Shown here: positions 51,556 to 59,211 of the stretch, piece after piece
Layout: each line of letters opens with the position of its first letter
Numbering within the stretch: the stretch's first letter is position 1
Program-made: the position numbers and the translations under genes
Origin: Sphingopyxis sp. QXT-31
GTDB taxonomy: Bacteria; Pseudomonadota; Alphaproteobacteria; Sphingomonadales; Sphingomonadaceae
NCBI RefSeq assembly: GCF_001984035.1
Contig: NZ_CP019449.1
Span: 3,973,501 to 4,037,500, forward strand
DNA length: 64,000 nucleotides
Direction: 5' to 3'
Notes under the pieces: model-generated
What the model saw: only the letters and a program-made list of their open reading frames with translations
Database searches by the model: none
Told to the model about the DNA's origin: nothing

Positions 51556-52153
51556 CAAATTCGCCCCCGATTCGGCGCGCCTGTGGCGCGCCTTGTTCCT
51601 GTCTTGTTCGACTCGGGACGAAGCCCCAGTCCTAGCATTTTATCGACGTCCAGGGGCATTGTTTTTTGGGCGCAACAGCCTCTTTCCTCCGCCCATATGG
51701 GATGGGCGGCGGAAATCCGCCACTTTCGGCCAAATACAATTTATTGGGGTGCCCCCTCGGTCGACCCACCACCCATAGTGCCACGTCGGCGGAGAGACGC
51801 AAGACGGTAAATGACAGATTGAGGACTCGGTTCGTCGCTATTCCGATTCGTTTCGTCGCTAATCGGGCACGCTTCGCGGGACGAACTGGCGGCTTTCCGC
51901 GGGCTTCGCCGAGGCGCTCCCCGACGCGGTCCGCCACGAAAATTTTTCCGGTCGGCACAAGATGTGGTGGCAGCCGCTTTTCGACCGCCGCGGCGCCCTC
52001 CAACCCGGGGGGGGGGGGGGCACATGTGCCTTGCGGGACAAAGACTTATGCCGGTGGGGACCGCTCGGGTACGACGGACAGCGCTAAGGGTAGTGTAGCA
52101 GGACGGTGCACCGGTGCTGATTCCCGACCCGCTCGTGAGCGCAAGCGGGCACG
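51556..52153. other. Long gene-free leader region of nrdA
   Basis: About 600 bases without a supported gene. It holds a run of 14 G (52007-52020), a tandem ttcgtcgcta (about 51831 and 51853), and a cccatatggg palindrome (about 51690). No clear NrdR boxes were found. Reading frames here have no recognisable product. Confidence 0.5.
52007..52020. repeat. Homopolymeric G tract
   Basis: Fourteen G in a row, far above any other run in the window. It follows cccaaccc-type sequence and precedes cacatgtgcc. It is a slippage-prone site or an assembly artefact. Confidence 0.8.
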
Positions 52154-53737
52154 TCAGTCGCCGCGCTGGAACGTCATCGCCAGTTCCTCGACGTCGAGAT
52201 CGCGTTCGAGCTCGTGGAGCACCTCGTCCTCGATCAGCCCGGCGCGGTGGAGGCGGATGAGCTCGGCGCGGCCCGCGGCGATCGCCTGGAGCAGCACGTC
52301 GAAATGCGAGCGGAGGCCGTCCATCGCGGCGGCCGGCTCGGCGATGTAGCGCTCCATGAAGCGCAGGCGCTTTCTGTGCTCCTCGAGCATCATCGGGTGG
52401 ATCAGCGTGCCGTTTTCGTCATAGGCGAGCCGCTCGACCACCTCGGCGCGGGCGCGCGCCATTGCGGCCTCGGCGGCGGGCAGCGCCATCGGCGCCGGCG
52501 GGTCGACATCGACGGGTTTGACCAGACGGATGAGCAGGCCGAGGCTCGACCCCTGTACCACCACGGTCACGAAGATCGCCGCGAAGGCGCAGATCAGCAT
52601 CAGGTCGCGGCCGGGCATCTCGGTCGGCAGGGTGAGCGGCACCGCCAGCGTCACCACGCCGCGCATGCCCGCCCAACTGAGCACCGTCGCCTGCCGCCAG
52701 CCCAGCGGGCGCGCGCGTTCGAGCCCCAGCTTGCCCGCGATTTCGAGTAGCGCCTCCGACGCGAAGACCCAGACGAAGCGTGCCGCGGTGATGGTGAGCA
52801 CGACCGCCGCCATCATGACGACCCAGGCGCTCGGAATCGCGGCGATCCCGCCGATCCGCTCGATCGCGTCGCGCAGCGAAAAGCCGATCAGGATGAAGAC
52901 GAGCGCCTCCAGGACGAAGACCATGATGAACCACGCCGAATTGGCGCGCAGGCGTACCTCGGCGGGCAATATTTCGTGCTGGTACCAGCCCATCGCGAGC
53001 CCTGCGGTGACCGTCGCGATCACGCCCGACACATGCACCGCCTCGCCCGCGAGATAGGCGGCCCAGCAGAGCAATATGGTGATCAGCATGACGAGCATCT
53101 GATCGTTCAGACGCTTCGCCGCGAAGATCCAGACCTTGGCGACCACCGCGCCGACGACCACGCCGCCGATCGCGACGAAGGCGAAGCTCTGCACCGCCTC
53201 GCCGGTGTGGAACACGCCGCTCAAGGTCGCGGCGACGGCGAAGCGGAAGAGGATGAGGCCGGTGGCGTCGTTGAGCAGGCTCTCGCCCTCGAGCAAAGCT
53301 TCGAGCCGGCGCGGGAGGTGGACGCCCTTGAGCACCGCGCGCGCCGACACCGCGTCGGGGGGCGAGACGATCGCGCCGAGCGCGAAGCAGGCGGCCCAGG
53401 GCAAAGAAGGCAGAATCATATGCGCGACGACGCCGACGACTAGGGTGGTGAAAACCACCGCGCCGACCGCGAGTGAGAGGATGCCGGGCAGGTGGCGGCG
53501 GAAGCGGCCGAGCGCGGTGAAATAGGCGCCGTCCATCAGCAGCGGCGGCAGGAACAGCACGAGCGCGAGTTCGGGGTCGAGCGTGATCGAGGGCAGGCCG
53601 GGAATGAAGGCGAGCCCGCCGCCGCCCACCAGCAGCGCGGTCGCGGGCGGCCAGCGCAGCTTCATGGCGAGCCAGTGGAGCGCGATGACGAGCGCGAGCA
53701 GCGCGAGGACGAGTTCGAAGGCTTCGACCGCGTGCAT
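52154..53737 (-). CDS. Na+/H+ antiporter of the CPA1 family
   Basis: A 527-residue membrane transporter. Twelve-or-so hydrophobic segments from the N-terminus (ELVLALLALVIALHWLAMKL onward) include the family core LGAIVSPPDAVSARAVLKGVHLPRRLEALLEGESLLNDATGLILF with the Asp pair (here PPDA and NDAT) that carries ions. A cytosolic C-terminal tail of about 120 residues follows (AEAAMARARAEVVERLAYDENGTLIHP). It exchanges external protons for internal Na+ or K+ in pH and salt balance. Full length. Confidence 0.9.
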   Translation of the reverse strand: MHAVEAFELVLALLALVIALHWLAMKLRWPPATALLVGGGGLAFIPGLPSITLDPELALVLFLPPLLMDGAYFTALGRFRRHLPGILSLAVGAVVFTTLVVGVVAHMILPSLPWAACFALGAIVSPPDAVSARAVLKGVHLPRRLEALLEGESLLNDATGLILFRFAVAATLSGVFHTGEAVQSFAFVAIGGVVVGAVVAKVWIFAAKRLNDQMLVMLITILLCWAAYLAGEAVHVSGVIATVTAGLAMGWYQHEILPAEVRLRANSAWFIMVFVLEALVFILIGFSLRDAIERIGGIAAIPSAWVVMMAAVVLTITAARFVWVFASEALLEIAGKLGLERARPLGWRQATVLSWAGMRGVVTLAVPLTLPTEMPGRDLMLICAFAAIFVTVVVQGSSLGLLIRLVKPVDVDPPAPMALPAAEAAMARARAEVVERLAYDENGTLIHPMMLEEHRKRLRFMERYIAEPAAAMDGLRSHFDVLLQAIAAGRAELIRLHRAGLIEDEVLHELERDLDVEELAMTFQRGD

Positions 53738-54350
53738 GGCTCAGCTGCGGTCCTGCGTGATGCCGGTCAATGTCATGCTGAGCCCCTCATTGACGCCAAA
53801 GTCGGCGGCATCTTGGCGCGCTTTGCGGTGGCGATCAATGCCCGGGGGCGGTCGAGCCATTTCGCGAACCAAGGGCTGCAGCGTCTGCTTTGGGGCGGGA
53901 GGCTGACGTAAAGCACTATCCCCTTGAGGGGAGAGGATAGCGCAGCTTGCTCCGTCAGGAGCTAGCGAAGCTTGGAGAGGGGTGCTTGGACGCCTCTGGC
54001 GGTCGGAAACCCCTCTCAACTCCGGCTAGGCAGCAGGCTGCCAAGCCTGCGTATCTCTCCCCTCAAGGGGAGAGAGCATAACCCTGCGAACGTCCCCTCC
54101 TGCCCGAAACCGGACAGGCCATCTGCAAGACTATCGGGAGCCAACCCTTTATCCCCCGTCCGCCGCGCTCGGCAGCCGCGACGGGGGATGAGGTTGTGTG
54201 TGCACCGGAAGAACATTAGTGGAACATATTTGCGGCGTCAATCCCCTTTTGTTCTCCTATCATTATCCTGCCTTCCGCGTACGGCGTGACAGGTTGACGT
54301 AAACGTCAATCGGCGCCAATGGCGGAAAGCGTGCGGGAAAGGGAGAGACC
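53738..54350. other. Gene-poor spacer with a repeat
   Basis: A 613-base gap. It contains a short stretch of coding-like sequence before the repeat (LIDAKVGGILARFAVAINARG) that lacks a start, the family-B repeat, and the promoter region of the SDR gene (54280-54350). No whole gene is supported. Confidence 0.5.
53916..54078. repeat. Family-B extragenic palindromic repeat
   Basis: Outer arms tatccccttgaggggagag (left) and ctctcccctcaaggggaga (right), with inner ctaggcagcaggctgccaag. It matches the copy at 5203-5383 in order and arms. Confidence 0.8.
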
Positions 54351-55127
54351 ATGGCGGAGCAACCCAAGTTCGACCTGACGGGGCGCGTCGCGCTCGTCAC
54401 CGGGGCCTCCTCGGGGCTCGGCGCGGGCTTCGCCAAGGCGCTTGCGGCGGCGGGGGCCAAGGTCGTGCTCGCCGCGCGCCGCGCCGACAAGCTCGCCGAG
54501 CAGGTCGCCGAAATCGAGGCAGCCGGCGGGCAGGCGATCGCGGTCGGCATGGACGTAACCGACGAGTTCTCGACCAAGGCCGCCTATGACGCCGCCGAGG
54601 CGGCCTTCGGCACCGTCGACACGATCGTTGCCAACGCGGGGGTCGCGACCGAGAAGATGGCGCTAGGGCTCACCGTCGACGACGTCGATTTCCTCCACGC
54701 CGCCAATGTCCGCGGGGTCTTCCTGACCGCGACCGAGGGCGCCAGGCGGCTCGACAAGGACGGCGCGCGCGAGAAGCAGCATGGGCGGATCGTGCTGATC
54801 GGGTCGATCACCGCCGAGAAGGTCTTTCCCGCGACTGCAGTCTATGGCGCGACCAAGGCGGCGGTGCGCCACCTCGGCAAGGCGCTGGCGCGCGAATGGG
54901 CGCGGCGCGGGATCAGCGTCAATGTGATCCAGCCGGGCTATTTCGAATCCGAAATGACCGCGGTCATGCTCGAAAGCGATGTCGGCAGCGCGATGGTGAA
55001 GAGCTTTCCGCGCCAGCGGATGCGCCCCGCCACCGACCTACACGCGCCGCTGCTTTTGCTCTGCTCCGACGCCGCGCAGGGGATCACGGGCAGCGTGTTC
55101 ACCATCGACGACGGGCAGACGCTGTGA
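54351..55127 (+). CDS. SDR-family oxidoreductase
   Basis: A 258-residue short-chain dehydrogenase. TGRVALVTGASSGLGAGFAKAL is the cofactor loop, NAGVATEKMALGLTVDDVDF follows the NAG strand, and catalytic Tyr/Lys are in YGATKAAVRHLGKALAREW, with VNVIQPGYFESEM and SVFTIDDGQTL near the end. Strong ribosome site (gggagagacc). It is the first of three coupled genes with an enoyl-CoA hydratase and a lactonase-like hydrolase. Substrate unknown. Confidence 0.9.
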   Translation: MAEQPKFDLTGRVALVTGASSGLGAGFAKALAAAGAKVVLAARRADKLAEQVAEIEAAGGQAIAVGMDVTDEFSTKAAYDAAEAAFGTVDTIVANAGVATEKMALGLTVDDVDFLHAANVRGVFLTATEGARRLDKDGAREKQHGRIVLIGSITAEKVFPATAVYGATKAAVRHLGKALAREWARRGISVNVIQPGYFESEMTAVMLESDVGSAMVKSFPRQRMRPATDLHAPLLLLCSDAAQGITGSVFTIDDGQTL

Positions 55128-55912
55128 GCGAGCTGCTGGTCGAGACGCGCGGGCCGGTCGAGATCGCGACGCTCAACCGGCCCGAACGGCTGAATGCGCT
55201 GAGCGAAGGGCTGGTCGACGAACTCAACGCCTATTTCGGCGGGCTCGCCGAGCGCAAGGAGGTGCGCGTCGTGATCCTGCGTGGCGCGGGGCGCGGTTTC
55301 TGCGCCGGGCTCGACATCCAGGAGGACCGCTCGAGCGACGAGACGCCGGTGCTGCGCACGCTGCGCACCCAGACGAGCATCGGCAATATCTATCGCAAGA
55401 TGCGCGCCTGTCCGCAGCCGATCGTCGCGCTGGGGCATGGCGCCGCGGCGGGGGGCGGGCTGTCGCTGCTGCTCGCGTCGGACGTGCGATACGGGACGCC
55501 GAGCTTTCGCTGCAACGCCGCCTATATCCGCATCGGGCTCGGCGGCTGCGACATGGCGTCGAGCTATTTCCTGCCGCGGCTCGTCGGCGCGAGCCTGGCG
55601 TCCGAAATGATCCTGACCGGGCGTTTCATCGACGCCGAGCGCGCGCTGCGCGCGGGACTGATCAGCGAAATCGTCGACGAGGAGGCCTTGCTGCGTCGCG
55701 GGCTGGAACTCGCCGACGAGATGCTGGCGACCGCGCCCTGGGGGCTGCGGCTGTCGAAGCAGGCGCTCAATCTCAACATCGATGCGCAGAGCCTCGACGC
55801 GGCGATGGCGATCGAGGACCGGCAGCAGGTGATCCTCTCGGCGACCGAGGATCACAAGGAGGCGCTCGCCGCCTTCCTCGGCAAACGCACGCCCGAATAT
55901 CGCGAGCGGTGA
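55124..55912 (+). CDS. Enoyl-CoA hydratase/isomerase family protein
   Basis: A 262-residue crotonase. The N-terminal ETRGPVEIATLNRPERLNAL is characteristic. The oxyanion-hole segments are GRGFCAGLDIQ and GHGAAAGGGLSLLLASDVR. Catalytic Glu positions fall near IRIGLGGCDMASSYFLPRLVG, which has no usual Glu pair (GGCD), so the activity may differ from a classical hydratase. GTG start at 55124 overlaps the SDR stop (GTGA). A longer frame runs upstream but inside the SDR gene. Confidence 0.87.
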   Translation: MSELLVETRGPVEIATLNRPERLNALSEGLVDELNAYFGGLAERKEVRVVILRGAGRGFCAGLDIQEDRSSDETPVLRTLRTQTSIGNIYRKMRACPQPIVALGHGAAAGGGLSLLLASDVRYGTPSFRCNAAYIRIGLGGCDMASSYFLPRLVGASLASEMILTGRFIDAERALRAGLISEIVDEEALLRRGLELADEMLATAPWGLRLSKQALNLNIDAQSLDAAMAIEDRQQVILSATEDHKEALAAFLGKRTPEYRER

Positions 55913-56667
55913 CCGATATGCTGCGCCTCTATGCCTTCAACACCGGCTGGTTCCAGTGCCGCCCGGGCTATTTCATCGAGGGCGAGGAAGGCGATTATCT
56001 GAAAGGTCCGGTGCCTTCCTATCTGATCGACCATCCGAAGGGCCGGGCGCTGTTCGATACCGGCATGGGGGTTCGCTACCGTCGCACGCTCGAAACCGCG
56101 CTGCCGCCGAACAAGTTCGGGCTGCAATTTTTCGAGGGGCAGGAGATTGCGGCGCGGCTGAAGAGCATCGACGTCGACCGCGGGGGTATCGACTGGGTGA
56201 TCAACTCGCACCTCCATATCGACCATTGCGGCGGCAATGCGAGCCTGCCCAATGCGACCATGATCGTGCAGTCGCGCGAGCTCGCGGCGGCGCAGGCGAG
56301 CGAAGAGGCGGGGCTCTACGAGGCGGTCGATTATGCGACCGGGCAGCCGGTGAAGGCGATCGACGGCGAGCTCGACCTGTTCGGCGACGGCAGCGTGCGG
56401 ATCGTCCCGACCTATGGCCATACGCCGGGGCATCAGAGCGTGATCGTCAAGCTGCCGAGCGGGCGGGAGGTGCTGCTCGCGGCGGACTGTTGCTACACCG
56501 AACGCAACCTCGATCTGATGGTGCTGCAGAAGGCGGTGGTGGACCGCGAGGCGGGATTGCGAACGATGGTTTATCTGCGGGGGCAGCGTGCGGCGGGGGT
56601 GCAAATTCTGTTCGGGCATGACGGGAAGCAGTGGGCGGGGGTCGCGGAGGGGAAGGCGATCGGTTAA
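55909..56667 (+). CDS. MBL-fold lactonase-like hydrolase
   Basis: A 252-residue metallo-beta-lactamase-fold protein. The metal site is SHLHIDHCGGN (His101, His103, Asp105, His106), then GHTPGH (His171 and His175) and AADCCY (Asp193). It resembles AHL lactonases of the AiiA/AttM group and phosphate-type hydrolases of similar size. GTG start at 55909 overlaps the hydratase stop (GTGA); an ATG at 55918 is also possible. Position in a CoA-ester operon rather than near quorum-sensing genes suggests a lactone or thioester substrate. Confidence 0.83.
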   Translation: MTDMLRLYAFNTGWFQCRPGYFIEGEEGDYLKGPVPSYLIDHPKGRALFDTGMGVRYRRTLETALPPNKFGLQFFEGQEIAARLKSIDVDRGGIDWVINSHLHIDHCGGNASLPNATMIVQSRELAAAQASEEAGLYEAVDYATGQPVKAIDGELDLFGDGSVRIVPTYGHTPGHQSVIVKLPSGREVLLAADCCYTERNLDLMVLQKAVVDREAGLRTMVYLRGQRAAGVQILFGHDGKQWAGVAEGKAIG

Positions 56668-56719
56668 TGACCGGAAGCGACCGATTGCGGGCGTTCCAAT
56701 TCCAAGCCACAGTCGTCTA

Positions 56720-57151
56720 ATGAGCATTTTGACATTTCGATACCGATATGACGGCACTCCCACCCATGTTCTTGACGACTTCGGTTGGCTGGAGATGCGC
56801 GTGGTCACCGAAAGTCGTTCGGGCGTCGGCGGTTTTTGGGTCCAGTGGCAAGATGTAAAGGAGTTTGGCGAAAAGCTCTCGGCGTATCCAATTGACCCGA
56901 ACGCTCCTCTTGCCGAGCAATGGGGTTACAGCGAAAACGGCGAGTATGAGAAGGTTCTGGGAGTTGAAATTGCCCCGGCCAATGCACGCGGAGGCCTGAA
57001 AGTCCGTGTTGAAATAGCAGATCAGGATGACCCGACCGACTGCGTCAAAACTTCATTCCAAACGAATTATCCAGACTTAGCGGCATTCCAGCTTGAGATA
57101 GCGCAGCTGATGGCTGGCGAGATCGAAGAGGCGCGCCTCAGCGGGAGGTGA
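56720..57151 (+). CDS. Hypothetical protein with lower GC
   Basis: A 143-residue soluble protein. Residues run from MSILTFRYRYDGTPTHVLDD to an acidic, helical C-terminus (DLAAFQLEIAQLMAGEIEEARL). The gene is less GC-rich than its neighbours, and no family is recognised. The shape resembles immunity proteins of contact-dependent or polymorphic toxins, without any toxin nearby; that is a guess. Confidence 0.6.
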   Translation: MSILTFRYRYDGTPTHVLDDFGWLEMRVVTESRSGVGGFWVQWQDVKEFGEKLSAYPIDPNAPLAEQWGYSENGEYEKVLGVEIAPANARGGLKVRVEIADQDDPTDCVKTSFQTNYPDLAAFQLEIAQLMAGEIEEARLSGR

Positions 57152-57190
57152 TGTCCGCTTCCCACCCCAAGCGGACATGATGCCCAGTTC

Positions 57191-57919
57191 CTAAAACCCC
57201 CGCGCCACCCGCTCGGCAAAGTCCGGCGCAACGCCCGCGCTGGCGAACACCTCATGCGCCAGCCCCGCGTTCAGCGGCAGGTCGGCCTGTTCGCGGTAGA
57301 GCCGCTTGTACGCGAACACGCTGTGCCGCGATTGCGCGGCAATCGCCTCGGCCAATTTCCGCACCGCCGCATCCAGTTCGCCATCCGCCACGCAATGATT
57401 GGCGAGGCCGATCCGCGCGGCCTCGCGCCCACTCACCGGCAACCCAGTAAAGCTCATCTCGCGCGCTTTGGCTTCGCCGACGCGGCGGGGGAGGCGCTGG
57501 CTCATGCCCCAGATCGGTACCAGCCCGAACTTGCCGTGGGTGTCGGCGAAATGCGCGCTTTCGCCCGCGACGATGATATCGCCCGCGAGCGCGAGTTCGA
57601 GCCCGCCGGTGAAGCAGCCCCCTTGGACCGCGACGATCACCGGCTGCGGCAATTCGGCGAGCTTGGTGACGATCGAGCCTTGATAATGTTTGCGCGGCGC
57701 TTCGAGCCCGCGTTCCTTGAGGTCGTTGCCGGCACAGAAGGCGGGGCCGCCCGCGCGCAGCACCACCACGCCGATCGCCTCGCCCGCCGCGGCGATGGCG
57801 TCGGCGTGCGCATCGAGTTCGGCCCAGAGCGCGAGGTTCAGCGCGTTGCGCTTTTCGGGGCGGTTGAGCGTCAGCGTCGCGATGCCGCCTTCGTCGCTGC
57901 GCAGGACCAGTTCGCTCAT
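57191..57919 (-). CDS. Enoyl-CoA hydratase/isomerase family protein
   Basis: A 242-residue crotonase. Start MSELVLRSDEGGIATLTLNRPEKRNAL. Oxyanion-hole segments are GPAFCAGNDLKE and VQGGCFTGGLELALAGDIIVAGESAHF. GLVPIWGMSQRLPRRVG is where catalytic Glu residues usually stand, and the classical pair is not evident here. ATG at 57919 overlaps the next upstream gene (MaoC) stop by 4 bases (ATGA). Substrate unknown. Confidence 0.88.
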   Translation of the reverse strand: MSELVLRSDEGGIATLTLNRPEKRNALNLALWAELDAHADAIAAAGEAIGVVVLRAGGPAFCAGNDLKERGLEAPRKHYQGSIVTKLAELPQPVIVAVQGGCFTGGLELALAGDIIVAGESAHFADTHGKFGLVPIWGMSQRLPRRVGEAKAREMSFTGLPVSGREAARIGLANHCVADGELDAAVRKLAEAIAAQSRHSVFAYKRLYREQADLPLNAGLAHEVFASAGVAPDFAERVARGF

Positions 57920-58761
57920 GCCTTTGCCTCCGCTGCCATGATGGTTCGCCCGTCGGGGCCGATGGCGGCCATCTCCCAGCCGTCGTCTTTCGCGCGGCCG
58001 ACGAGATGGATCGGCTCGCCGACGAAGGCGGGGGCCAACGCGCGCATCGTGAAGCGCGTCAACGCATTGGCCCCGAGTTCGCGCTGCGCGAGATCGAGCA
58101 GCAGGGTAGCGGTCAGCGGGCCGTGCACCACCAGCCCAGGGTAGCTCTCTTCGCCGGTCGTATAGGGTAGGTCGTAATGGATGCGGTGGCTGTTGAAGGT
58201 CAGCGCCGAATAGCGGAACAGCATCGCCTCGGTCGGCACGACATCGCGGCGCCATTTCCAATCGGAGAGATCGGGGTCGCCTGCGGGTGCCGGTGCCTGG
58301 GCAGGAGGCACAGCAGGGGCCGGCGCGCGGAACACGATCGTCTGGCGCTCCTGCACCGCGATCACCTCGTCGGCGCGCGTCTCGTGCGCGACCTCGACGA
58401 AGACGAGCGGGCCGGTGCCGCCGGTCTTCTCCTTGATCGCGGCGACGGTCGAGGTGCGCGCGATCGCCGCTCCCGCGACGATCGGCGCGAGGAAGCGGAC
58501 GTCGCTCGCTGCCCACATCCGGCGCGGCAGCGGGATCGGCGGCATGAAGCTGCCCGAATCGTCCTGGCGCAGCGGGTGCCCGTCGGGCCCGAGCGTCGCG
58601 GTCGGCGCGTCGGGCAGGCAGAGGCACCAGTGAATGGCCTGCGCCGCAACATCGCCGCCCATGTCGCTGTCGATGGTCGCGCGGAAGCGTGCCAGCGAGG
58701 CGGGCGTCAGCATATCGCACTGGACGATGCTGCGCCCGATCCACGATCCCCAGTCTGTCAC
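57916..58761 (-). CDS. FAS1-like/MaoC dehydratase, mesaconyl-CoA hydratase type
   Basis: A 281-residue protein with a double-hotdog fold. It begins VTDWGSWIGRSIVQCDMLTPASLARFRATID (GTG start 58761) with MaoC-like N-terminal domain blocks (LPRRMWAASDVRFLAPIVAGAAI) and a C-terminal domain with FRYSALTFNSHRIHYDLPYTTG and YPGLVVHGPLTATLLLDLAQREL, the catalytic Asn/His region of mesaconyl-C4-CoA hydratase and relatives. Its frame stays open further upstream into the tRNA, which is not coding. It is coupled to the crotonase by ATGA overlap, downstream of tRNA-Leu. Confidence 0.85.
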   Translation of the reverse strand: MTDWGSWIGRSIVQCDMLTPASLARFRATIDSDMGGDVAAQAIHWCLCLPDAPTATLGPDGHPLRQDDSGSFMPPIPLPRRMWAASDVRFLAPIVAGAAIARTSTVAAIKEKTGGTGPLVFVEVAHETRADEVIAVQERQTIVFRAPAPAVPPAQAPAPAGDPDLSDWKWRRDVVPTEAMLFRYSALTFNSHRIHYDLPYTTGEESYPGLVVHGPLTATLLLDLAQRELGANALTRFTMRALAPAFVGEPIHLVGRAKDDGWEMAAIGPDGRTIMAAEAKA

Positions 58762-58805
58762 GAAAAGCCCCCGCCGCCACGTCCGGCGCCTGTGGTAGGG
58801 GAATA

Positions 58806-58892
58806 TGGTGCGGTCGAGAAGACTCGAACTTCCACGGCCTTTCGGCCACAACGACCTCAACGTTGCGCGTCTACCAGTTCCGCCACGACCGC
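58806..58892 (-). tRNA. tRNA-Leu (anticodon GAG)
   Basis: Read on the minus strand, acceptor GCGGTCG pairs with CGACCGC, the D-arm is GGCGGAACTGGTAGACGC, the anticodon loop TTGAGGT (anticodon GAG) is held by AACG and CGTT, a long variable arm gtggccgaaaggccgt follows as in class II tRNAs, and the T-arm GTTCGAGTC is intact. A CCA end is encoded. It is expressed alone or with downstream protein genes. No integrase neighbours it. Confidence 0.93.
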
Positions 58893-59211
58893 ACATCATG
58901 ATGGTCCGGAACGGGTCCGGCACCAGGTAGGAGCGGGCGCCTAGCAAAGCTTTCCGGGCGATGCAAGCGACCAACGCCGCATTTATTTTTGCAGCTGCGA
59001 AGAAGCCGCGCGGCGCGCAGCCGTGCTTGTCATAGAAGCGACTCCAAAGAGTCACGCGAATGTCATCGCTCTGGCGTCAGACCGTCACCGAATCACCCTA
59101 GTGGCGGCCCAATCGGGGGGCGGCGGAATAGTTTCGCCGTTCCGGCCGGTGACTTTCAGCAGGGGCGCCGCTCGACCATTTGGGGGCGCACAGCGGATAA
59201 CGGAGAATTTC
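58893..59211. other. Spacer between tRNA-Leu and the beta-helix lipoprotein
   Basis: 319 bases without a gene. It carries the Pho-box-like array at 59049-59088 and ends with a ribosome site (cggagaatttc). No other signal was seen. Confidence 0.7.
59049..59088 (+). promoter_or_regulatory. Pho-box-like array upstream of the lipoprotein/receptor pair
   Basis: Four 7-base units at exact 11-base spacing: GAGTCAC (59049), ATGTCAT (59060), CTGGCGT (59071), CCGTCAC (59082). Each resembles CTGTCAT of Pho boxes and the 11-base period is the PhoB-binding period. The ATG of the lipoprotein gene is 124 bases on. Phosphate control is inferred. Confidence 0.65.

Noticed and set aside
51690..51760. Possible NrdR boxes upstream of nrdA
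   Set aside because: ccaaatacaatttattgg and cccatatggg were inspected, but neither pairs with a second box at the expected spacing.
51559..52153. Several short open frames in the nrdA leader
   Set aside because: They overlap in several frames, have no ribosome sites or recognisable products, and GC-rich sequence makes chance frames common.
58806..58892. tRNA-Leu as an island attachment site
   Set aside because: No integrase nearby, no duplicated tRNA 3' end was noticed, and the flanking genes have ordinary composition.
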